From positions 53,874 to 117,873 of the forward strand of contig JBJXEA010000009.1 of assembly GCA_046155285.1 (NCBI GenBank): DNA of 64,000 bases, written 5' to 3'. The DNA comes from CAILHX01 sp046155285 (GTDB lineage: Bacteria > Pseudomonadota > Gammaproteobacteria > Burkholderiales > Methylophilaceae). Position 1 is the first letter of the stretch. The number at the start of each line of letters is the position of its first letter. Of the stretch, positions 58,132 through 64,000 are shown piece by piece. Made by a program: the position numbers and the translations under genes. Below the pieces are notes generated by a model. It was not told where the DNA came from and did no database searches. It was given only the letters and a program-made list of their open reading frames with translations.

Positions 58132-60573
58132 ATGAAAAAAATGAAGTTAGTGATGGTGGGCAACGGTATGGCGGGCATGCGTACCATAGAGGAGTTGCTC
58201 AAAATCGCGCCGGATTTGTACGACATCACGGTGTATGGCGACGAGCCATATCCCAACTACAACCGCATTATGCTGTCGCCGGTGCTGGCCAATGAGCAAA
58301 CTATAGAAGACATCATCCTCAACTCGCGCGAATGGTATACCGAGAACCACATTACCTTGCACACCGGTAAGCGCATCAACAAGATAGATCGCGTCAATCG
58401 CGTGGTGACGGCAGAAGACGGCACTCAATCAGAATACGACCGTTTGCTGTTGGCGACAGGCTCAACGCCTTTTATGTTACCGATTCCGGGCAAAGATTTA
58501 GACGGTGTCATCGGCTACCGCGACATCAAAGACACTAACACCATGATAGAAATCGCTAAGAAGTACAAAAACGCGGTGGTGATAGGTGGCGGTCTCTTGG
58601 GGCTGGAAGCCGCCAATGGCCTCAAGATTCAAGGTATGGATGTGACCGTGGTGCATATCAGCGATTGGTTGCTGGAGCGCCAGCTAGACCGCACCGCAGG
58701 TAAGATGTTGCAGCAGTCACTGGAAGCCAAAGGGCTGAAATTTCTGATGAACCAGCAGTCAGAATCCATTATCGGCAAAGCTGGCCGCGTAGCCGCACTG
58801 CGCTTCAAAGACGGTACGGAAATTTCTGCCGATATGCTGGTGATGGCGGTGGGCATACGCCCCAATTTCGCGCTGGCAGAATCTGCTGGTATCCATTGCG
58901 ACCACGGCATCGTGGTCAACGACACCATGCAAACCTACGACCCGCGTATTTACGCCGTTGGTGAGTGCGTGGCGCATCGCGGCATGTCTTATGGCTTGGT
59001 CGCACCCTTGTTTGAAATGGCTAAAGTCTGCGCTACCCATTTGGGCAATTTCGGCATAGGCCGTTATGTAGGCTCGGTGACCTCCACCAAACTCAAAGTA
59101 ACGGGCATAGATTTATTCTCTGCTGGTGATTTTTCGGGCGGGGAGGGCACGGAAGAAATCGTGCTGCACGATGCGGTGGGTGGGGTTTATAAAAAGCTGG
59201 TGCTGAAAGACGACAAAATCATCGGCAGCGTGCTGTATGGCGATACCACGGACGGTTCCTGGTATTTCCAGATGCTGAAAGATAACAAAGACATCCACGA
59301 AATCCGCGACCATCTGATGTTCGGCCAAAACCACCTTGGCGATGCCGGTCACAAAGGCCAAACCCAAGCCGCCACCATGGCCGACAGCGCCGAAGTGTGC
59401 GGCTGCAACGGCGTGTGCAAAGGCGCGATTGTTAAATCTATCAAAGAAAACGGCCTGTTTACGCTGGATGAGGTGCGTAAGCACACCAAAGCTTCTGCAA
59501 GTTGCGGCAGTTGCACCGGGCTGGTGGAGCAGATTCTGGCCTCATGCATAGGCGGCGCATATCAACCTGCCGATACCAGCAGCAAGCCCATGTGCGGCTG
59601 CACTGACCACAGCCACGGCGTAGTGCGTGAAAACATCCGCGAACGTAAATTCCTCGACATCCCCACGGTGATGCGCGAATTGCAGTGGCGTACACCCAAC
59701 GGCTGCGCTTCGTGCCGTCCGGCGCTCAACTACTACCTGATTTCAAGCTGGCCGCACGAGGCAGTGGACGATCCGCAAAGCCGTTTCATCAACGAACGCG
59801 CCCACGCTAACATCCAAAAAGACGGCACTTATTCCGTGGTGCCGCGCATGTGGGGCGGGCTGACCACGCCCAATGAGTTGCGCGCCATTGCCGACGTGAC
59901 CGACAAGTTCAACATCCCCACCGTCAAGGTCACAGGCGGCCAGCGTATAGATTTGCTGGGTGCTAAAAAGGAAGACTTGCCCGCGATTTGGGCGGACTTA
60001 TCCAAAGCGGGCATGGTGTCCGGTCACGCTTATGGCAAGAGTATCCGCACCGTCAAAACCTGTGTCGGCGCTGAACACTGCCGTTTTGGCACGCAATTGG
60101 CAATGGACATGGGCGTGAAGCTGGAAAAAATGATGTTCGGCATGTGGTCGCCGCACAAAGTGAAATTTGCCGTCTCCGGTTGTCCTAGGAATTGTGCCGA
60201 AGCGGGCATTAAGGATGTGGGTGTGATTGGCTTGGAGTCAGGCTACGAGCTTTATGTGGCGGGCAACGGTGGCATCAAGACCGAGGTCGCTCAGTTCTTC
60301 TGCAAAGTCGGCAGCGACGATGAAGTAATGGAATATTCCGGCGCGTTCATTCAGCTATACCGCGAAGAAGGTTATTACCTAGAGCGTACCGTGCATTACG
60401 TTAACCGCGTGGGACTGGACTACTGCAAAGCTAAAGTGGTGGAAGACGCCGCTAACCGCCGTGAACTCTACGAGCGCCTGCTGTATTCATTGCAAGGCTA
60501 CGTTGATCCGTGGGCGGAGCGTGCACAGCCAAGCAAAGTGCGGCGCGAGTTTGAGGTTTTGGAGATTTCATGA
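58132..60573 (+). CDS. nirB: Assimilatory nitrite reductase, large subunit NirB
   Basis: 813 residues. FAD motif GNGMAGMRTIEELL at the start, NAD motif VVIGGGLLGLEAANGL near 148, BFD-like iron-sulfur part CGCNGVCKGAIVKSI near 424 and CASCGSCTG-like cysteines near 455, a second CGCTDHSHG group near 488, then the ferredoxin/siroheme part with Cys644, Cys650 (TCVGAEHC) and Cys684, Cys688 (SGCPRNC) holding [4Fe-4S] and siroheme. It reduces nitrite to ammonium with NAD(P)H. A frame upstream to 58066 overlaps the promoter, so ATG 58132 behind GAGGGG is right. Overlaps nirD by four bases. Confidence 0.95.
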   Translation: MKKMKLVMVGNGMAGMRTIEELLKIAPDLYDITVYGDEPYPNYNRIMLSPVLANEQTIEDIILNSREWYTENHITLHTGKRINKIDRVNRVVTAEDGTQSEYDRLLLATGSTPFMLPIPGKDLDGVIGYRDIKDTNTMIEIAKKYKNAVVIGGGLLGLEAANGLKIQGMDVTVVHISDWLLERQLDRTAGKMLQQSLEAKGLKFLMNQQSESIIGKAGRVAALRFKDGTEISADMLVMAVGIRPNFALAESAGIHCDHGIVVNDTMQTYDPRIYAVGECVAHRGMSYGLVAPLFEMAKVCATHLGNFGIGRYVGSVTSTKLKVTGIDLFSAGDFSGGEGTEEIVLHDAVGGVYKKLVLKDDKIIGSVLYGDTTDGSWYFQMLKDNKDIHEIRDHLMFGQNHLGDAGHKGQTQAATMADSAEVCGCNGVCKGAIVKSIKENGLFTLDEVRKHTKASASCGSCTGLVEQILASCIGGAYQPADTSSKPMCGCTDHSHGVVRENIRERKFLDIPTVMRELQWRTPNGCASCRPALNYYLISSWPHEAVDDPQSRFINERAHANIQKDGTYSVVPRMWGGLTTPNELRAIADVTDKFNIPTVKVTGGQRIDLLGAKKEDLPAIWADLSKAGMVSGHAYGKSIRTVKTCVGAEHCRFGTQLAMDMGVKLEKMMFGMWSPHKVKFAVSGCPRNCAEAGIKDVGVIGLESGYELYVAGNGGIKTEVAQFFCKVGSDDEVMEYSGAFIQLYREEGYYLERTVHYVNRVGLDYCKAKVVEDAANRRELYERLLYSLQGYVDPWAERAQPSKVRREFEVLEIS

Positions 60574-60881
60574 GTGAGTGGAAAACAATAGTCGCGCTAG
60601 AAGAAATCCCGCAACTGGGTTCTCGCGTGATAAAGCGGGCAGGGGGCGGTGATATTGCCATTTTTAGAACGTCTGATGATAAGGTGTTTGCGCTGCATGA
60701 CCAGTGCCCACACAAGGGAGGGCCTTTGTCACAAGGCATTGTGCATGGTGAGAAAGTCACTTGTCCGCTGCATAGTTGGAATATCAGCTTGAGCGATGGC
60801 ACGGCAACCGCGCCGGATGAAGGCCATACGGCTTGTTTTGAGGTGAAAGTAGAAAATGGTCAGGTATTGCTGAGATTATGA
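60570..60881 (+). CDS. nirD: Nitrite reductase small subunit NirD
   Basis: 103 residues with a Rieske-like [2Fe-2S] site, CPHKGGPLSQG near residue 47 and CPLHSWNISL near 68. Here both Cys-X-His pairs are present, so it may bind a cluster, unlike E. coli NirD which lacks the ligands. It associates with NirB; translation is coupled through an ATGA overlap. Confidence 0.93.
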   Translation: MSEWKTIVALEEIPQLGSRVIKRAGGGDIAIFRTSDDKVFALHDQCPHKGGPLSQGIVHGEKVTCPLHSWNISLSDGTATAPDEGHTACFEVKVENGQVLLRL

Positions 60882-60912
60882 GAAGTAATAGAGTGGTAGT
60901 TGAATTTGCAGT

Positions 60913-61012
60913 ACCACCCCGGCGGTTGCACCGCCACCCCTCCTTGAAAAGGAGGGTTGGGTTAGCTCCCCTCCTTTTCAAGGAGGGGTCGACCGTAGGG
61001 CGGGGGTGGTTT
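60913..61012. repeat. Palindromic repeat, family A, copy 3
   Basis: ACCACCCC ... GGGGTGGT ends, two internal CCCTCCTT/AAGGAGGG hairpins. The right 50 bases match copy 2 closely. It fills the nirD-nasA gap and ends 20 bases before the nasA start, so the nasA leader is largely this element. Confidence 0.88.
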
Positions 61013-61032
61013 TTAGGTGGTGTAGCTTGACC

Positions 61033-63768
61033 ATGCAAGAAATAAAATCGACCTGTTGTTACTGCGGCGTTGGCTGTGGCGTGCTGATTCAAACCGAACA
61101 GGGCAAAATTACCGGTGTGCGCGGTGACCCCGACCATCCCGCCAATTTTGGGCGACTTTGCAGCAAAGGCGCTACGCTGCATCTCACCGCACGCGAGGAT
61201 AAATTATCGGCACGGGCGCTGTATCCAGAACTCAGAACCAGTCGCCAAGCCGCACGTAGTCGAGTCTCGTGGGATGACGCGCTAGACCACATCGCGCAAA
61301 AATTTGCCAATACCATACAAAAATATGGTCCTGACAGCGTGGCGTTTTACATCTCCGGCCAGTTGCTCACCGAGGACTATTACGTGTTCAACAAGCTCGC
61401 CAAAGGCTTGATTGGCACCAACAACGTAGATACCAATTCACGCCTGTGTATGTCCAGCGCGGTGGCGGGTTACAAGGCCACGCTGGGCACTGATGCGCCA
61501 CCGGCTTGCTATGAGGACATAGACCACGCCGCGTGCCTGTTCATCGCTGGGTCTAACACGGCCTACGCTCATCCGGTTCTCTATCGGCGCATTGAAGATG
61601 CCAAAGCGCGTAACCCAGCCCTGAAAATCATCGTGGTGGACCCGCGCCGTACCGACACCGCGCAGTGTGCGGATTTGCATTTGGCGATACAACCCGGCAC
61701 CGACGTGGCACTGTTCAACGGCATGTTGCATGTGCTGTTGTGGGAAGGTTTGGCGGACATGTCTTACATCAACTCATACACACAAGGGTTTGATAATTTA
61801 AGAGAAACTGTGCGTAGTTATACGCCTAAAATGGTCGCCGATATTTGCGGCGTTGCCGAAGCCGACATCATCACCGCAGCCAAATGGTTTGGCACAGGGC
61901 CTACGCTTTCGATGTATTGCCAAGGCTTGAATCAATCCTCCAGCGGTACCGATAAAAATGCCGCGCTTATCAATCTACACTTGGCTACCGGGCAAATTGG
62001 CAAACCTGGTGCTGGGCCGTTTTCACTCACCGGACAGCCCAATGCGATGGGCGGGCGCGAGGTGGGTGGCATGGCGAATTTGCTGTCGGCGCACCGCAAT
62101 CTGGCTAATCCGCAGCATCGCGCAGAAATCGCCGCGTTGTGGGGTGTGAAAAGCGTGCCGGAAAAGCCCGGCAAAACCGCGGTGGAGATGTTCGACGCGC
62201 TCAAAACCGGCGAGATTAAAGCCATCTGGATCGCTTGTACTAACCCCGCGCAATCTATGCCGGATTTGGTGAGTGTGACCGATGCGCTGGCAAAAGCTGA
62301 GTTTGTAGTGTTGCAAGATGCATATGGCAACACTGACACCGCGCCCTATGCCGATGTGCTGCTGCCCGCCACCAGTTGGGGCGAAAAAGAAGGCACGGTA
62401 ACCAACTCCGAACGCCGCATTACCCATGTCAACCCCGCCGTTGCTGCGCCGGGAGGGGCGCGTGCGGACTGGGAAATCGTCGTGGATTTCGCACATCGTC
62501 TAAGCGCTAAAATCCTCTCTCCCGCAGGCGGGAGAGAGGCTGGGAGAGAGGGAGCACAAGGCGGAGAGGGCAAGCGTCTATTCCCTTATCAGTCAGTCGA
62601 AGAAGTCTTCAACGAACACCGCGAAACTACCCGTGGCCGCGATCTCGACATCACTGGTTTGTCTTACGCCATGCTGGGTGAAAAAGGCGCACAGCAATGG
62701 CCGTTGCGAGAGGGTGAAAGCCAAGGACAGGCGCGGCTTTATAGCGATGGCGTATTTCAGCAGGAAGGCGGCAAAGCCAAGTTCTCCAACACGCACTACA
62801 TCCCTGTGGCCGAAAAAACCGATGCTCGCTATCCGCTGCACTTCAACACCGGACGCTTGCGCGACCAATGGCACGGCATGAGCCGCACTGGCACTGTCGC
62901 GCAGCTCTTTAACCACGCCGAGGAACCGCTGCTTTCCATGCACTTCAGCGACATGCAGCGGCGTAATCTGGTCAACGGCGACATCGTCAAAGCCTCCAGC
63001 CGCCGTGGCAGTTTAGTGGTGCGGGTGAAAAGTTCGGATGAGCTATTTCCCACGCAAACGTTTATGCCTATGCACTGGGGCAGCCAGAATATGCGTGGTT
63101 TGGGCAGCAATGCCTTGACTACAGGCGCTTTCGATCCGGTTTCTAAACAGCCTGAACTGAAACACGCGGCGATTAAAGTGGAAAAGCTAGACTTACCTTG
63201 GCGACTAGTGGTGATGAGGCGCGGAGGTGATGCGCTGGCTTTGCTGAACGCCTTGCAACCTATGTTGAACGCTTTTGACTACGCTAGTTGCGGCTTGTAT
63301 GGCCGTGATGACGGCATGGTGATTTTACGCGCCGCCAATAACGAAGCCGCACCACAAGCACTGATACAACAACTGGATGCATTGCTGGGCATGAACGACG
63401 ACATTCCTTGCATGACTTATAGCGATCCCAAGCGCGGCATTTCCAAGCGTGTGGCGGTGGAAAACGGAAAAGTCACTGGTGTGCGGCTGCTTGGCGAAAC
63501 GTTGGCTGCTGAGTGGCTCAAAGAAGTGATGACACAGGATGATTTCCCCGAAGAAGTGCGGTTGTGGGCTTTGGCGCCCGTCAGCGCGCCGCCCAGCGGC
63601 AAACAGGGTAGGGGGCGCATCGTGTGTAGTTGCTTGGATGTGTCAGAAAACGAAATTAACGCGGTATTGGCTGCAACGCCAGATTTGGCGGCCTTGCAAG
63701 CCAAGCTCAAATGCGGTACCGAATGCGGCTCCTGCCTTCCGGAATTGAAAAGAATTATAACTTATTGA
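61033..63768 (+). CDS. nasA: Assimilatory nitrate reductase catalytic subunit NasA
   Basis: 911 residues. The [4Fe-4S] cluster near the N-terminus uses Cys8, Cys11, Cys15 and Cys43; the molybdopterin domains follow (DTNSRLCMSSAVAGYKATLG near 135, LTGQPNAMGGREVGG near 333, TSWGEKEGTVTNSERR near 450, LHFNTGRLRDQWHGMSRTG near 600). The C-terminal BFD-like [2Fe-2S] domain is at 855-910 (CSCLDVSENEIN, CGTECGSCLPE). Electrons come from NADH via a partner or ferredoxin; no separate NasB gene is in the window. Residues 496-515 are an inserted, GC-repeat-derived stretch. It is co-oriented with nirBD and likely shares their promoter. Confidence 0.94.
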   Translation: MQEIKSTCCYCGVGCGVLIQTEQGKITGVRGDPDHPANFGRLCSKGATLHLTAREDKLSARALYPELRTSRQAARSRVSWDDALDHIAQKFANTIQKYGPDSVAFYISGQLLTEDYYVFNKLAKGLIGTNNVDTNSRLCMSSAVAGYKATLGTDAPPACYEDIDHAACLFIAGSNTAYAHPVLYRRIEDAKARNPALKIIVVDPRRTDTAQCADLHLAIQPGTDVALFNGMLHVLLWEGLADMSYINSYTQGFDNLRETVRSYTPKMVADICGVAEADIITAAKWFGTGPTLSMYCQGLNQSSSGTDKNAALINLHLATGQIGKPGAGPFSLTGQPNAMGGREVGGMANLLSAHRNLANPQHRAEIAALWGVKSVPEKPGKTAVEMFDALKTGEIKAIWIACTNPAQSMPDLVSVTDALAKAEFVVLQDAYGNTDTAPYADVLLPATSWGEKEGTVTNSERRITHVNPAVAAPGGARADWEIVVDFAHRLSAKILSPAGGREAGREGAQGGEGKRLFPYQSVEEVFNEHRETTRGRDLDITGLSYAMLGEKGAQQWPLREGESQGQARLYSDGVFQQEGGKAKFSNTHYIPVAEKTDARYPLHFNTGRLRDQWHGMSRTGTVAQLFNHAEEPLLSMHFSDMQRRNLVNGDIVKASSRRGSLVVRVKSSDELFPTQTFMPMHWGSQNMRGLGSNALTTGAFDPVSKQPELKHAAIKVEKLDLPWRLVVMRRGGDALALLNALQPMLNAFDYASCGLYGRDDGMVILRAANNEAAPQALIQQLDALLGMNDDIPCMTYSDPKRGISKRVAVENGKVTGVRLLGETLAAEWLKEVMTQDDFPEEVRLWALAPVSAPPSGKQGRGRIVCSCLDVSENEINAVLAATPDLAALQAKLKCGTECGSCLPELKRIITY
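62518..62577 (+). repeat. GC-rich repeat insertion in frame within nasA
   Basis: TCTCCCGCAGGCGGGAGAG and GCTGGGAGAGAGGG encode about 20 extra residues (SPAGGREAGREG then AQGGEGKR). The first part is a hairpin-forming palindrome. It falls between HRLSAKIL and LFPYQSVEEVFNEH, where close relatives normally have a short loop. Confidence 0.7.
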
Positions 63769-63874
63769 TAATAAACATAAAATTTTTGGGTGATGCTTCC
63801 TAAGGTCTGTCAATTATAGTAGGATTGTGGCATGTTAAGATTTTCACAAAATACATAACAATAATTATCAAAAA
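63769..63874. other. AT-rich tail of the nitrate block
   Basis: 106 bases, no gene and no clear terminator; AT-rich bases lead to the IS end. Confidence 0.5.
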
Positions 63875-64000
63875 TGACCTTGCCCCCGAATTTCGGATAC
63901 CGAGATAGCTGAGATAATAAGCTATGGAGGTAGTAAACAATGTTCAAGATACCGAGGCAAAGTTATACGGGTGAATTTAAGCGCGAAGCGGTCAAGATGG
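63875..64000 (+). mobile_element. IS3-family element, left end (continues past the window)
   Basis: Starts near TGACCTTGCCCCCGAATTTC, a terminal-repeat-like sequence, followed by a GGAGG site and the OrfA start. Left boundary approximate, right end out of window. Different from the IS3 remnant at 30265 in both end and OrfA start. Confidence 0.65.
63940..64000 (+). CDS. IS3-family transposase OrfA, N-terminal fragment at window edge
   Basis: ATG 63940 ten bases after GGAGG opens MFKIPRQSYTGEFKREAVKM, the usual helix-turn-helix start (YT-EFK-EAV) of IS3-type OrfA. Only 20 residues are within the window, so the subgroup cannot be told. Confidence 0.8.
   Translation, partial: MFKIPRQSYTGEFKREAVKM

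Noticed and set aside
16091..61012. Repeats CCCTCCTT...AAGGAGGG as a possible CRISPR
   Set aside because: They are palindromic singles tens of kilobases apart, without regular spacers or cas genes.

Overview
The window looks like a chromosomal segment of a Betaproteobacterium, most likely of the Nitrosomonadales type (Gallionellaceae, Sulfuricellaceae or Methylophilaceae-like). This is inferred from the gene set, moderate GC content, gene orders such as rluC-HAD-Rieske-sppA, hopanoid-type squalene synthase, a glycogen cluster with two GH57 enzymes, and long palindromic intergenic repeats. No rRNA is present, so the genus cannot be fixed.

Layout. 1-1284: end of a sigma-54 flagellar response regulator, then fliE behind a clear sigma-54 promoter. 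1523-4159 (minus): recR, ybaB, dnaX and, directly upstream of dnaX, the 4.5S SRP RNA gene (ffs). 4378-10751: aldehyde oxidation block, with an NAD-type aldehyde dehydrogenase plus DUF779 partner, followed by a tungsten-type aldehyde oxidoreductase operon (four-cluster ferredoxin subunit, AOR subunit, FAD subunit, MoaD-like protein, small unknown protein). 10785-18601: class III adenylate cyclase, tRNA-Ser(GGA), dnaB, radA, a YvlD-like membrane protein, hpnD, a methylthioinosine/methylthioadenosine phosphorylase, def, tRNA-Ser(TGA). 18607-27414: TPR/glycosyltransferase-like protein, RNase E, RluC, HAD phosphatase, Rieske protein, SppA, FecR/SPOR protein. 27414-30684: a small accessory pocket where two 6-phosphogluconolactonase copies flank two toxin-antitoxin loci (one with a frameshifted toxin), plus an IS3 remnant. 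30829-40903: central glucose/glycogen block: pgi and glgB on minus, and glgC, two GH57 enzymes and a ROK kinase on plus. 41099-51665 (minus): chemoreceptor, porin remnant, outer-membrane protein, chrA and czcCBA metal efflux with a small His-rich secreted protein. 51805-63768: TauE/SafE transporter, then a nitrate assimilation block (nasT, nrtABC-type transporter, porin, nirB, nirD, nasA). The right edge runs into an IS3-family element.

How parts work together. The nitrate block shows three layers of control that can be read directly: a GCAC-N7-GTGC NtrC-type site and a sigma-54 promoter ahead of nasT, a two-hairpin ANTAR-type leader plus intrinsic terminator between nasT and nrtA, and a second, near-consensus sigma-54 promoter ahead of nirB. 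Uptake, nitrate reduction to nitrite and nitrite reduction to ammonium are thus all encoded in one 11 kb run. In the sugar block GlgC/GlgB build glycogen, the GH57 enzymes remodel or degrade it, the ROK kinase phosphorylates free glucose, and Pgi/Pgl connect to central metabolism. Several families of palindromic repeats lie between genes, and one similar GC-rich repeat appears to have been absorbed in frame into nasA. I did not find a clearly unprecedented system; the strongest leads are the regulatory architecture of the nitrate block, the AOR operon with its unknown last gene, and the pgl/toxin-antitoxin pocket.
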